DNA of 64,000 nucleotides from Oscillospiraceae bacterium (GCA_017430455.1 JAFRMX010000009.1:1-64000); one strand, 5' to 3'. Numbered from the stretch's first letter, positions 24,929 through 33,394 are shown. Notes: generated from the letters alone by a model not told the origin. Program-made: numbers and translations.

Positions 24929-27901
24929 ATGTTGACGATGTATGAAAGAGAATTTCAGAGAATAATTAACGCTTCACAGAATAATGCACTTACTTTTTTT
25001 GTAGGAGCAGGCGTTTCAGCACTCTCCGGAGCACCAACCTGGAAAGGGCTGATTTATGCAATTAGCGATAAATTGGGACAAGTTCGAAAAGATGAGTATT
25101 CTTCCGATGAGTATCTTCAAATTCCGCAGATATTTTATTATTCTTTAGGGGAGAACAAGGAAGAATACTATAAATTTGTAAAAGAACAACTGTGTTCTTC
25201 TTTCTTATTGCCAAATACAATACATCGGGAAATGTTAAATCTGAATCCAGTATCCTTTATTACCACCAATTATGACACGCTATTGGAGGATGCCGCAGTC
25301 CAGTATTGTCAAAGCTTTAAGGTTGTTTCGCGAGACGAAGACGTTCCGACCATCTTTGGCGATAGATTTATACTAAAACTACACGGAGATTTCAAACACA
25401 ATAATTTTGTGCTTAAGGAAGAGGATTACCTAAACTATAGTGAGAATTTCAAATTAATAGAAACCTTGGTGAAATCTGTTTTTTCCACCAACACGGTTGT
25501 CTTTATTGGATATAGCCTAAATGATTATAATATTAAACTGATTCTCAACTGGACGAAAACACTACTTAAAGGCAGCTTCCGAGAGCCTATCTTCCTTTAT
25601 GTTGGCAATTCCGCCCTTACAGATACCGAGATTATTTATCAGCAGTCGAAGGGGCTCGCGGTTGTCGAATGGAATAAACTCATTAGTTCAACCGATACAT
25701 ATTTAGATCGTTACAATGCTATCTTTGATGCGCTAAAGACTCAATATAAGCTGTCATTGGATGGGAAATCAGAGGACGAAGCGTTTGAGATCCTGTATAA
25801 TTTGCTTCAACCGTTAAACTGCTTGAATGCCCTTCGAATTGAGGACGTTTCGAAACGGCTATATCCATATATAAGAATAAGCGATGACGGAGTTATAGGA
25901 TTATCTCAAAATAATAACCTTTTGCTTAAGAGATTCTTTGCCATTAATCTTATGGCAGATGCTCAGCAGAATATTCTTTCAAAAGATGTATTAGATAAAT
26001 ACCATTGCATTCTCAATGTCTTCAGAAAAGCGAGAATACTTGAGGTAGAAGATGGTCACAAATACAGGCGTTTTGTTGATGGCGAAGTGCCCTTTGCAGA
26101 TAAGAATTGTATTCTGTTCGATTATTCTGCTATGCACGCATTTTCAGAAAAGACATATAAATCACTAGATAAAAACTATAAAAAAGCATTTTATCTGTCT
26201 AGGCTAAGGCGGTATGACGAAGCGTTTTTTCACTTTTCAGAGGTCGCGAAGCAAGCTTTTAAGGTTTCGGACTTTCTGCTGTATTATTTTGCAGAATCCA
26301 ACTGTATCAGCTTACGAAAAGTAATAAAGAATGTTAATACGTGGTATCGATGCTACGATCTTGATGCTGTCGAAGCATTGTCTCCAAATGATTTAGAGAC
26401 TGAAAACTTGTTTAGACGCCTTCCGGTAGAATTCCGAAACACATATGACAACCTCAGAGATATCCATAGTGCGAATATGTTGTATAGGTATTCGTATGAG
26501 GCTTTTACTGACGGACAAAAGCTTCAAAAGGCGATTGAGTCTGGATCAACAGAGTTTGGCATGACAAGTAGCGGTAAGGCAATTTGTAGAGTAAACGATT
26601 ATTTGCATTTCTTACTTGGAAATGGGATTGTAGCAGATGTGTTCTCTGAGTATAGAAATGCAGTAAAAAATCTGATGTCCCTGTTAGTATATAAATACTC
26701 CACACAGGGCAAGAAAGTATTGCATGAGCGGCTGTTCCCTGTTATTGATGGAAATGATGTTTATTTTGACGAAAACGACTTCCACTGTTTCATAGAGTAT
26801 TTTGATGCAAAAGAAATAGTTGCACTATTGAGCAAATACCATATTGAAACAATCGAGTTTCAGAATATGGCTTCGATTGAGATCGCTGTAAACAACTTGC
26901 TGGATTACTACGATTTTGCGGTCAAATCTTCAAAAAACAACATTGATGTAATTGGGTTGCAAACGCAAATCAAGAATTGTCTCGCATTACTCAGATATGT
27001 TAGCATTTCACAGGGGTTGGTTGAAAAGATATGCAGATTCATCCTCACACAAGAGTTTAGGGAAATACTGATAAACGATAAGATCCTATTCCTTGACCGC
27101 CAACTGGCACGCAGGAAAATGTACAGCAAAACAACGAGCAAAATCGTAGAGAATACTCTGATTTCTTATTTGGATAAGCAAATTGCTGCGCTGGAAAAGG
27201 GCGAGAGATTTGAGGTGTTCTCAACAAGCACAGGCATTAATTATTACAATCTTGTCCATTACATTTCTGCACCAGGAGAAAAATACTATTCGCGAAGACT
27301 GTCTATGAGAATCTCGCAGATTGTAAAGAACAATTTGTCCCAGATGTATTTTCAGATTACTCAGCACTACTGCGGATATGTTTCAAAAAACCAGCAGAAA
27401 AAACTTATTACATGGGCCAACAAACTGATGCTCACGGATTTTAGCTTTGATTTGTTCAAGATGCTTGTGCAATGTGATGCACACATAAGTAATGCAACAA
27501 AGCTTCAATTAAAGGCCTTCCTTAAACAGAAAATAGATGATGCTAAAAAGAGTGGCGGCAACAAAGGGATTGTTGTATACCCTGCTAAACATGCATATGA
27601 AGAATTGGACCAAGTGGGTTATTGGTGTCTAATTAATATACTCAAAGCAAAGGACTTCAAGGAGTTTCTTGGTAATAGCGCAGCGTTTGACTTCTATTGC
27701 GAATATGCGAAATTTGATTTTAATAGGTTTGACGTTTCGTGGCTGCTAAACCTTTACCCGCACACATTGGAGCGGATAGCGAAGAATGCTAAAGTGAAAG
27801 AGAATATTCGAGTAGCAATAGCAACTGCATTGGCAGAAAAAACAATATCATCATCTGACAGTCAACAGCTAGAAGATATTCTGATTAATCATTTCTGTTA
27901 A
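24929..27901 (+). CDS. SIR2-domain defence effector (DSR-like)
   Basis: The 990-residue protein has an N-terminal SIR2-type domain of about 280 residues: FFVGAGVSALSGAP (near 23), TTNYDTLLE (near 110), LKLHGDF with the catalytic His (near 150), and FIGYSLND (near 193). The remaining ~700 residues are helical without a motif I recognise. In known defence systems (Thoeris ThsA, DSR1, DSR2) such domains deplete NAD when phage proteins are sensed. Length and layout most resemble DSR2, roughly 1000 residues, but I cannot confirm homology of the C-terminal part. ATG 24938 is an alternative start with ACGAGG 9 nt upstream. Confidence 0.8.
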   Translation: MLTMYEREFQRIINASQNNALTFFVGAGVSALSGAPTWKGLIYAISDKLGQVRKDEYSSDEYLQIPQIFYYSLGENKEEYYKFVKEQLCSSFLLPNTIHREMLNLNPVSFITTNYDTLLEDAAVQYCQSFKVVSRDEDVPTIFGDRFILKLHGDFKHNNFVLKEEDYLNYSENFKLIETLVKSVFSTNTVVFIGYSLNDYNIKLILNWTKTLLKGSFREPIFLYVGNSALTDTEIIYQQSKGLAVVEWNKLISSTDTYLDRYNAIFDALKTQYKLSLDGKSEDEAFEILYNLLQPLNCLNALRIEDVSKRLYPYIRISDDGVIGLSQNNNLLLKRFFAINLMADAQQNILSKDVLDKYHCILNVFRKARILEVEDGHKYRRFVDGEVPFADKNCILFDYSAMHAFSEKTYKSLDKNYKKAFYLSRLRRYDEAFFHFSEVAKQAFKVSDFLLYYFAESNCISLRKVIKNVNTWYRCYDLDAVEALSPNDLETENLFRRLPVEFRNTYDNLRDIHSANMLYRYSYEAFTDGQKLQKAIESGSTEFGMTSSGKAICRVNDYLHFLLGNGIVADVFSEYRNAVKNLMSLLVYKYSTQGKKVLHERLFPVIDGNDVYFDENDFHCFIEYFDAKEIVALLSKYHIETIEFQNMASIEIAVNNLLDYYDFAVKSSKNNIDVIGLQTQIKNCLALLRYVSISQGLVEKICRFILTQEFREILINDKILFLDRQLARRKMYSKTTSKIVENTLISYLDKQIAALEKGERFEVFSTSTGINYYNLVHYISAPGEKYYSRRLSMRISQIVKNNLSQMYFQITQHYCGYVSKNQQKKLITWANKLMLTDFSFDLFKMLVQCDAHISNATKLQLKAFLKQKIDDAKKSGGNKGIVVYPAKHAYEELDQVGYWCLINILKAKDFKEFLGNSAAFDFYCEYAKFDFNRFDVSWLLNLYPHTLERIAKNAKVKENIRVAIATALAEKTISSSDSQQLEDILINHFC

Positions 27902-27905
27902 TTCT

Positions 27906-28526
27906 GTGCTATGTAATATTGAAGCAAAAGTGAGGATCCCTGCTTTTATGTCGTCATCCATCGCCCTGGGATGCAATGGGTATGAAGCACATATGCAGCA
28001 AATCCTCACTCTATACGGGGTTTACGTTGTAATCGGGGATCACGGTTTTTGCTTACAGAAACCGCCAGAATCAAGCAAAACCGAGCGGAAAACGCAAAAC
28101 CATCTCAGTATTTGCGAGTGTTTTTGGAAGTGCCTGGCGGTCTCCGAAGAGATAATTGGAATTCACGAAGCGGTAACTGTAATGAAAGAGAAATCGTTTA
28201 CACATATCCCCATCCTTGAGGACGGCTATGTTAAAGGTGTTTTTAGCGAAAATACAATATTCAGCAGCATAATAAGGGACAAAATAATAGAGATAGACGA
28301 GTCAACAAAGTTTTCTGAGTATGAAGAATTCCTTCCGCCTGAAAAGCATCAGACTGAAACAATAGTATTTGAACCTAATAATATGATGAAAACGGAACTT
28401 GATATCGTATTCGCGAAGGCTAGGAAAAACCAGGAAAGAATAGGTATGGTCCTGGTCACGCAAAACGGAAAGCCAAATGAGAGACTCCTTGGTATTATAA
28501 CAGCATGGGATTTCCCTGAAGGGTAA
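27906..28526 (+). CDS. CBS-domain protein, N-terminus uncertain
   Basis: Residues from about 75 onward form a CBS-domain pair (IIGIHEAVTVMKEKSFTHIP, then EDGYVKGVFSENTIFSSIIR, and later RIGMVLVTQNGKPNERLLGI). CBS pairs bind adenine nucleotides such as AMP, ATP or c-di-AMP. The first 70 residues look unlike any family I know, the GTG at 27906 has no ribosome site, and candidate starts lie at 27948 and 27993. The protein may be truncated or fused at the 5' end. It follows the SIR2 gene by 4 bp; a nucleotide-sensing role in that defence group would be attractive but is speculation. Confidence 0.55.
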   Translation: MLCNIEAKVRIPAFMSSSIALGCNGYEAHMQQILTLYGVYVVIGDHGFCLQKPPESSKTERKTQNHLSICECFWKCLAVSEEIIGIHEAVTVMKEKSFTHIPILEDGYVKGVFSENTIFSSIIRDKIIEIDESTKFSEYEEFLPPEKHQTETIVFEPNNMMKTELDIVFAKARKNQERIGMVLVTQNGKPNERLLGIITAWDFPEG

Positions 28527-28557
28527 AACAAAGGAATTGTGTGCAGACCCGTAACAG

Positions 28558-28664
28558 AGCAGATTGCCGCGCTTCGGTCTCGCCTGCGTGCTCGGTCACC
28601 GGCGGATCTGAAGCATGCTTCATTCAATACCGCCGGGTCGCGATAAATCGCTCCGCGCAATGAC
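28558..28664. repeat. Composite REP element (long form)
   Basis: AGCAGATTGCCGCG, then GGTCACCGGCGGATCTGAAG, then CATGCTTCATTCAATACCGC, then CGGGTCGCGATAAATCGCTC and CGCAATGAC. It has an inner palindrome TGAAGCATGCTTCA and outer REP halves. Three other long copies lie at 29061, 34470 and 37191. Confidence 0.8.
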
Positions 28665-28694
28665 GGAAAACTTCGTTTCGTCAGAATAAACAAA

Positions 28695-28742
28695 AAAAGC
28701 CCGCCAAAATTGTTGAAAGTACACAATTTAAGGCGGGCTTTG
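28695..28742 (+). terminator. Terminator between CBS gene and zinc-ribbon gene
   Basis: AAAGCCCGCC pairs with GGCGGGCTTT, with an inner AAATTGT/ACAATTT stem; T run after. TATAAT at 28750-28755 directly follows and is a likely -10 for the next gene. Confidence 0.85.
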
Positions 28743-28794
28743 AGTTTGGTATAATATAAAAGCGGATCGCTTTGGAATGACAGGGAGCAGAAAA

Positions 28795-28986
28795 ATGGCG
28801 TATTGGACAGAAGAAGAGCATCTGTTTTCAGGAACAAAATATGTGTGCAGCAATTGCGGGTGCGAAACGGACCGGCCTTACAGCAGCTGCCCGGAGTGCG
28901 GGGCGGATATGAGCGGAAGGCAGAAATACGACCCGAAATTCGTCGACGAGTGCGAGATTCTGGATATACTCGACGGAGGGTGGTAG
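28795..28986 (+). CDS. Small zinc-ribbon protein
   Basis: The 63-residue protein has two CxxC motifs, CSNCG and CPECG, separated by 15 residues, forming a rubredoxin/zinc-ribbon knuckle. The rest is acidic (DECEILDILDGGW). I chose ATG 28795 with a GGGAG site; an earlier in-frame ATG at 28777 is possible. It is a lone gene with its own -10 (TATAAT 28750). The 400-residue membrane protein at 35919 carries a similar zinc ribbon. Function unknown. Confidence 0.6.
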   Translation: MAYWTEEEHLFSGTKYVCSNCGCETDRPYSSCPECGADMSGRQKYDPKFVDECEILDILDGGW

Positions 28987-28987
28987 A

Positions 28988-29149
28988 AGCGGATTGCCGC
29001 GCTCAAAGAGCTCGCAATGACGAGAGGTCGAACCCTCATCAGTCTGCATAAAGCAGACAGCGTCTCGCCTGCGGGCTCGGTCACCGGCGGGTCTGAAACA
29101 TGTTTCATTCAATACCGCCGGGTCGCGATAGATCGCTCCGCGGAATGAC
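28988..29149. repeat. REP element and composite REP element in tandem
   Basis: A short REP (GCGGATTGCCGCGCTC / GAGCTCGCAATGAC, 28988-29023) is followed by a long composite copy (29061-29149) with the palindrome TGAAACATGTTTCA. Confidence 0.8.
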
Positions 29150-29189
29150 AAGGGAGAACGGATTCTTCGTTACGCTCAGAATGACAAAT

Positions 29190-29214
29190 AAAGCCACCCG
29201 GAAGGGTGGCTTTT
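29190..29214. terminator. Terminator, bidirectional, after MarR gene 2
   Basis: AAAGCCACCC-GGAA-GGGTGGCTTT; perfect 10-bp stem. Confidence 0.85.
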
Positions 29215-29226
29215 GTTTTATAGTCA

Positions 29227-29748
29227 TTATTCTTCTATTTTTATCAGGTCTATTTCTTCAAGTTCTTTCTGATTATATTTCTCAACCTGGCCGTTACAGA
29301 GATTCGTAAAAGCAGTAATTACATCGATCATTGATTCTTCATCTTTTTCAGAAAGCTTATCCATGTTATCAAGAATGGGCTTCCATCTCAATGCTGCTGA
29401 TTCAGCGTATTCTTTATAGACTTTTCTTCCAAATTTTGATGGCCTGATTATTACGTTTTTGGAATTGTTGGCTTCATGAAACCTGTCAAGCAGTTTCTTG
29501 GATACCAGCTGCTTGACGAGCTTAGAAAACGCACTTTTCGAATATTGCAGCCTTTCCGCAATAACGCTCATGTTATCGCGTCTTTCTTCATTTTCCAGAA
29601 GATATTCCAAAACCTGGATCTCATTGGGGCTCAGTTCAAGCTCACCGGTTGATATTACAGGCATATAAGAGATCGCAGTATAAGCATTGCACATTTTGAT
29701 AATTGCCTCAATGCTGTTTCTGTGTCTCCCCATCCACTCCAGTTTCAT
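29227..29748 (-). CDS. MarR-type regulator 2, divergent from hydrolase 2
   Basis: The 173-residue winged-helix protein begins MKLEWMGRHRNSIEAIIKMC. Recognition region: MSVIAERLQYSKSAFSKLVK; wing: NNSKNVIIRPSKFG. It closely resembles regulators 1 and 3 and ends LIKIEE, as regulator 3 ends LIKIE. AAGAGGTG precedes the ATG at 29746-29748. It shares a 230-bp divergent control region with hydrolase 2, and several dyads there are candidate operators, which fits reciprocal autoregulation. Confidence 0.85.
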   Translation of the reverse strand: MKLEWMGRHRNSIEAIIKMCNAYTAISYMPVISTGELELSPNEIQVLEYLLENEERRDNMSVIAERLQYSKSAFSKLVKQLVSKKLLDRFHEANNSKNVIIRPSKFGRKVYKEYAESAALRWKPILDNMDKLSEKDEESMIDVITAFTNLCNGQVEKYNQKELEEIDLIKIEE

Positions 29749-29883
29749 TATTACACCTCTTGCCTTTGGTTTACAAACAAATATTTTATCTTTTCAGTAT
29801 TGTCATGTCAAGAAATTGAAACGTGTTTTTCAAATTCGTTATTCTGCACAAAAAGTATAATTTATTTTTGTTGATGTTGTATA

Positions 29884-29945
29884 TTGTTTTTCAAGGAAAC
29901 AAAATATATAATTCAGTTGACGATTTTCAAGTAAACAAACTTGAA
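29884..29945. promoter_or_regulatory. Dyads in MarR2/hydrolase 2 divergent region
   Basis: TTGTTT-N7-AAACAA (29884-29902) and TTCAAGT-AAACAA-ACTTGAA (29926-29945, perfect 7-bp arms) lie 34-95 bp before the hydrolase ATG. Both contain AAACAA/TTGTTT, so they may be sites for the divergently encoded MarR protein. Confidence 0.5.
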
Positions 29946-29978
29946 TCAACAAAAATTGTTTGGAGAGAAAGGAGAAAA

Positions 29979-32027
29979 ATGAAAACCCTGTTCAAAAACG
30001 ACAAAGCCTTCCGATGGTTTTGCATTGCACTTATCCTGATTCTGTTAAGCGGAATCGTTTGCAGTCTAACAGAAACAAGCGGTTATTCTGTAAAAGTCAA
30101 AGACTACAAGCTCAGATGGGAAGAAATGGCAGCTCAAACCCGTGAAAATGCTGAAAAATACGGTAAAGATGTTGTCGTAACATATGACGGATCCAATGGT
30201 TCCGTAAATATGACTACTTCCACTAAACAGTTATGCTTCAAACTGCTTATCCCCAAAAATGCATCAGCAGAAAATCCTGTTCCTGCGATTGTCACGAACC
30301 ACGGCTTCTATAACAATAAGGAAATGCAGGATTCCTATTATGTAGAACTTGCAAGGCGCGGCTATGCTGTTATAGCTCTTGATATGGCAGGACACGGAAG
30401 CAGTGATGTAACCTTCGATCCCTCAGCCAATATCATTACTGCTACAGACAACTGCGGTATGGAAGCAGCCGTTGAATGGCTTATGAGCCAGCCTTACGTA
30501 GATGAGACTAAGATCGGAATTACCGGACACTCACAGGGCGGCCGTGCTTGCGGGTGGACAATGCAGCACCTGATCCGTGCAGGACATGCAGATTATGTTA
30601 AAGCTTACCTCGGTCAGTCCAACTCGGCAGGACTTACAGCAATATTGGACGAATTCGGTGAATTCCCGGAAACGCTGGTTACCGGAACCATAATGTGCAG
30701 ATATGACGAATTCAGCATCGTCAGAGATAACTCTTACGACTATCTAAATTCTGACCAGGCAAGACTTTTGACCGGAAAAGTCTATAGCGGAATAAAAGAT
30801 ACCGATGTAATTGAAGAAGGCGCTTTTTATACTGCTGACGGAATCGCTTCATTTGATATCTCCAAAGGCGAAACTGTCGGAAAACAGGCAAATGTAATCT
30901 ACTGGCCTTGGATCATTCACCCTTGGGAACACTTCTCAATGCCGTGCAGTGCAATGGGAACGACGTTCTTCTATTCAACACTCGGAATCCCCTCAGGTGC
31001 GAAGTTCATTAATCCTTCAAATCAGATTTGGGAGATCAAAGAAATATTCAACCTTGTAGGATTAATCGGTTTCTTCCTCTTGATAGTTCCTCTGGTAACA
31101 TTGCTGCTCAGACTTCCTGTCTTTGCTCCTCTTGCAAAAGGAACTTCAGAAATTGACGAAAGACTTCCTGCATTTAAAGGTGCAAAAGTACAGATTCCGT
31201 TCTGGCTCAGCGGCCTGATAATGACAACTCTGTGTGCGGCGATCTTCCAGAAGATGTATTCAGGCTACAGATGGGGAAATAATCTGTTCCCCGTAACAGC
31301 CCAATATCCTCAGACTACATCCAACACGATAGGAATGTGGACCGCTGCGTGCGGAATTATCTGCCTGATTGTTGTTCTGGTGTTCTGGTTTGTCAGATGG
31401 CTTATGAACAGAAAAGATGAAAATTACTACGACAATCCGTTTGCCGTTGCTAAACTGGACAGTGTCGGTGAATTCCTGAGAACAATTCTTCTTACAGCTG
31501 TCACCATTATTGCTCTTTATGCAGTTGTATGGCTCCAATATATCATTTGGGGTACAGATTTCAGGATCTGGTATCTTGCAGTTCTGCCGTTTGAATTTAC
31601 CAAGGTCGGAGTTGTCCTCCGCTATGTTCCGTTCTGGCTTGTCTTTTATGTTATTAATGCAATGTGCAATGCAAACAACAGATTTAAAGATATGGCCGAA
31701 TGGAAGACGATAGCACTTTCTTCATTGTTCAGTATACTTGGACTTGCAGTAATTGTTATTATCGAGTATGTGACTATGAAAACTCAAGGAACACAGGCTG
31801 TTTGGATGGCAGAAAACAGGTCAATTATGGGCGGAGTTTCAATGGCTCTTGGCTACATTCTACTTATTGGAATAATGCCTGTTATAGTTGTTGCAAACAT
31901 CATATCCCGTAAGATATTCCTCAAGACGGGGAACATCTGGCTTGGCGGTCTGATAACAGGGTGTCTGGCTGCTATAATGTGGTGTGTAAATACCTTTACA
32001 CAATTCGCATATACTCTTGCTACGTAA
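29979..32027 (+). CDS. Membrane-anchored alpha/beta hydrolase, paralogue 2
   Basis: The 682-residue protein starts MKTLFKNDKAFRWFCIALIL with an N-terminal anchor (13-30), an external hydrolase domain and about eight C-terminal helices. The nucleophile elbow is GHSQGG (Ser near 185); NHGFYNN is the oxyanion loop, GHGSSD follows, and IHPWEHFS contains candidate catalytic His residues. The membrane part has TDFRIW, shared with paralogue 3. I chose ATG 29979 because AAAGGAG precedes it; an open frame further upstream to 29823 crosses the operator region. Divergent MarR gene. The substrate is unknown. Confidence 0.83.
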   Translation: MKTLFKNDKAFRWFCIALILILLSGIVCSLTETSGYSVKVKDYKLRWEEMAAQTRENAEKYGKDVVVTYDGSNGSVNMTTSTKQLCFKLLIPKNASAENPVPAIVTNHGFYNNKEMQDSYYVELARRGYAVIALDMAGHGSSDVTFDPSANIITATDNCGMEAAVEWLMSQPYVDETKIGITGHSQGGRACGWTMQHLIRAGHADYVKAYLGQSNSAGLTAILDEFGEFPETLVTGTIMCRYDEFSIVRDNSYDYLNSDQARLLTGKVYSGIKDTDVIEEGAFYTADGIASFDISKGETVGKQANVIYWPWIIHPWEHFSMPCSAMGTTFFYSTLGIPSGAKFINPSNQIWEIKEIFNLVGLIGFFLLIVPLVTLLLRLPVFAPLAKGTSEIDERLPAFKGAKVQIPFWLSGLIMTTLCAAIFQKMYSGYRWGNNLFPVTAQYPQTTSNTIGMWTAACGIICLIVVLVFWFVRWLMNRKDENYYDNPFAVAKLDSVGEFLRTILLTAVTIIALYAVVWLQYIIWGTDFRIWYLAVLPFEFTKVGVVLRYVPFWLVFYVINAMCNANNRFKDMAEWKTIALSSLFSILGLAVIVIIEYVTMKTQGTQAVWMAENRSIMGGVSMALGYILLIGIMPVIVVANIISRKIFLKTGNIWLGGLITGCLAAIMWCVNTFTQFAYTLAT

Positions 32028-32048
32028 TAAACATTAATGCTAAAACCG

Positions 32049-32078
32049 GCGCGGAAGGTTTTTCACCTTCCGCGCTTT
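32049..32078 (+). terminator. Terminator after hydrolase 2
   Basis: GCGCGGAAGGT-TTTTC-ACCTTCCGCGC, then TTTTA; perfect stem. Confidence 0.85.
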
Positions 32079-32096
32079 TAATTTGAAAACTGAGGT

Positions 32097-32132
32097 GCGG
32101 ATTGCCACGGCGTTTTGGCGCCTCGCAATGAC
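32097..32132. repeat. REP-like element
   Basis: GCGGATTGCCACGGCG and CGCCTCGCAATGACG around GTTTTGG. Confidence 0.75.
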
Positions 32133-32193
32133 GAAGTATGATTATTTTGAAACTCCGGATCCCTTGCGGGAGAAGCGAGAACAAGTGTTTCGG

Positions 32194-32304
32194 AAAAAGT
32201 GTCGCCTGCCAGGCGGATGCTTGCATCCATCGCGGTATTGAATGGCCTTCCTGCGGATGGCCAGACCCGCGATCGACCAAGCCCTCAGGCGCGACATTTT
32301 TTGA
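32194..32304. repeat. TGTCGCC hairpin with an ~85-bp structured insert
   Basis: The outer arms GTGTCGCCTG and CAGGCGCGACATTTTTT match the compact terminator found at 34371-34398 and 54173-54200. Here the loop is replaced by nested stems: GGATGC-TTGCATCC, a TCGCGGT/ACCCGCGA pair and GGCC...GGCC. The insert shares CGCGGTATTGAATG with the composite REP element. Confidence 0.65.
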
Positions 32305-32370
32305 TTTTCTTTGTTTTATAATCGTACCATAAAACAGAGAAAGGAGAATACCATATAATATACTTGACTT

Positions 32371-32389
32371 ATAATTATGGTATAATTAT
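32371..32389 (+). promoter_or_regulatory. Extended -10 and twin palindromes before brnT1
   Basis: ATAATTAT palindromes at 32371-32378 and 32382-32389 are 11 bp apart, one helical turn. TGGTATAAT (32378-32386) forms an extended -10 only 9 bp before the brnT1 ATG. They are candidate BrnA-binding operators; the mRNA may be leaderless. Confidence 0.55.
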
Positions 32390-32395
32390 AATTGG

Positions 32396-32689
32396 ATGGA
32401 ACAGATCAGTTTCGAATGGGATGAAAACAAAAACAAACTCAACAGGAAAAAGCATTCGGTATCTTTTGAAGAAGCATCAACAGTGTTTTATGACGAAGAG
32501 GCTTTGCTCATTGCTGACCCGGATCATTCGGAAAATGAAGACAGGTTCGTTATTCTGGGCATGAGCGCGAGAGCAAACGTGCTGACAGTCTGCCACTGCT
32601 ACAGAAGTTCCGATACTGTAATCAGAATTATTTCAGCAAGAAGAGCGACCGGAAACGAAGTAAAAACATATACGGAACGGAGAAGGTGA
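32396..32689 (+). CDS. brnT: BrnT-family ribonuclease toxin 1
   Basis: The 97-residue protein begins MEQISFEWDENKNKLNRKKH and contains VSFEEASTVFYDEEALLIAD and ISARRATGNEVKTYTERRR, the BrnT pattern (F-E-W-D-x-x-K, HxVxFEEA, R-I-I-S-A-R-x-A). BrnT is a RelE-fold mRNA-cleaving toxin neutralised by BrnA. No ribosome site precedes the ATG, which lies 9 bp from the -10. It overlaps the region just before brnA (stop at 32687-32689). Confidence 0.9.
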   Translation: MEQISFEWDENKNKLNRKKHSVSFEEASTVFYDEEALLIADPDHSENEDRFVILGMSARANVLTVCHCYRSSDTVIRIISARRATGNEVKTYTERRR

Positions 32690-32694
32690 GAACT

Positions 32695-32904
32695 ATGAGA
32701 GAAGAATACGACTTCAGCAACGCGGAAAAGAACCCTTATGCCAGGAGACTCAAAAAACAGATAACCATCAACATAGACAGTGAAGCGATCGATTATTTCA
32801 AAAGCCAGGCATCGGATTCGGGTATACCGTATCAGACGCTTATTAATCTTTATCTGGTTGATTGTGCAAAGCAGAAAAAGCAGCTTAAGCTCGCGTGGAA
32901 CTGA
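32695..32904 (+). CDS. brnA: BrnA-family antitoxin 1
   Basis: The 69-residue protein starts MREEYDFSNAEKNPYARRLK and contains KQITINIDSEAIDYFKSQAS and IPYQTLINLYLVDCA, the ribbon-helix-helix antitoxin pattern. It binds BrnT and represses the operon. I chose ATG 32695 with an AGAAGGTG site; a GTG at 32686 overlaps the brnT stop. Five bp separate it from brnT1. Confidence 0.85.
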   Translation: MREEYDFSNAEKNPYARRLKKQITINIDSEAIDYFKSQASDSGIPYQTLINLYLVDCAKQKKQLKLAWN

Positions 32905-32943
32905 AAGGACGGACCGGGTAGCTGGTAAAGACAGGGGAAGAAC

Positions 32944-33336
32944 ATGAAAACACTGAATGTAGTGGCGGCGGTGATCTGCGAAGGAGAAAGGATACTGGCG
33001 ACACAGCGCGGATACGGAGAGCATAAGGACAGATGGGAGTTCCCGGGCGGGAAGATCGAGCCGGGAGAGACGCCCAGGGAGGCGCTCGTCCGGGAGATAA
33101 GGGAAGAACTTAAGACGGAGATCGTCCCTGGGGAGCTCATAACGACGGTCGAGACGGACTATCCGTCATTTCACCTGAGCATGCAATGCTTCATCTGTAC
33201 GATAAAAGAAGGGTCTCCGGTCCTGCTGGAGCACGAGGCTGCAAAGTGGCTTTCTTACAATGAGCTCGACAGCGTGGACTGGCTTCCCGCGGACAGGATC
33301 GTCGTGGAAGAAATAAAACGGATTGCCATGCTCTAA
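32944..33336 (+). CDS. mutT: Nudix hydrolase, MutT-type (8-oxo-dGTP diphosphatase)
   Basis: The 130-residue protein has the Nudix box GGKIEPGETPREALVREIRE-EL at residues 38-59, with all conserved Glu residues, and an N-terminal MKTLNVVAAVICEGERILAT as in MutT. It removes oxidised nucleotides or similar substrates. The last residues, RIAML, and the stop codon are encoded inside a REP-like repeat (33318-33353), so the original C-terminus may differ. It follows brnTA1 by 39 bp with GGGGAAG before the ATG. Confidence 0.85.
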   Translation: MKTLNVVAAVICEGERILATQRGYGEHKDRWEFPGGKIEPGETPREALVREIREELKTEIVPGELITTVETDYPSFHLSMQCFICTIKEGSPVLLEHEAAKWLSYNELDSVDWLPADRIVVEEIKRIAML

Positions 33337-33353
33337 AGAGCTCGCAATGACAG
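33318..33353. repeat. REP element overlapping the end of mutT
   Basis: CGGATTGCCATGCTC and GAGCTCGCAATGACAG flank TAAA; the element contributes the mutT stop codon at 33334-33336. Confidence 0.8.
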
Positions 33354-33394
33354 GTCGGAGACTGGGAAAAATCCTTTGACAGCTTTAAGCGCAA

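Noticed and set aside
28349..29151. Minus-strand frames across the CBS gene and REP elements
   Set aside because: They consist mostly of translated repeat and recur wherever the REP occurs.
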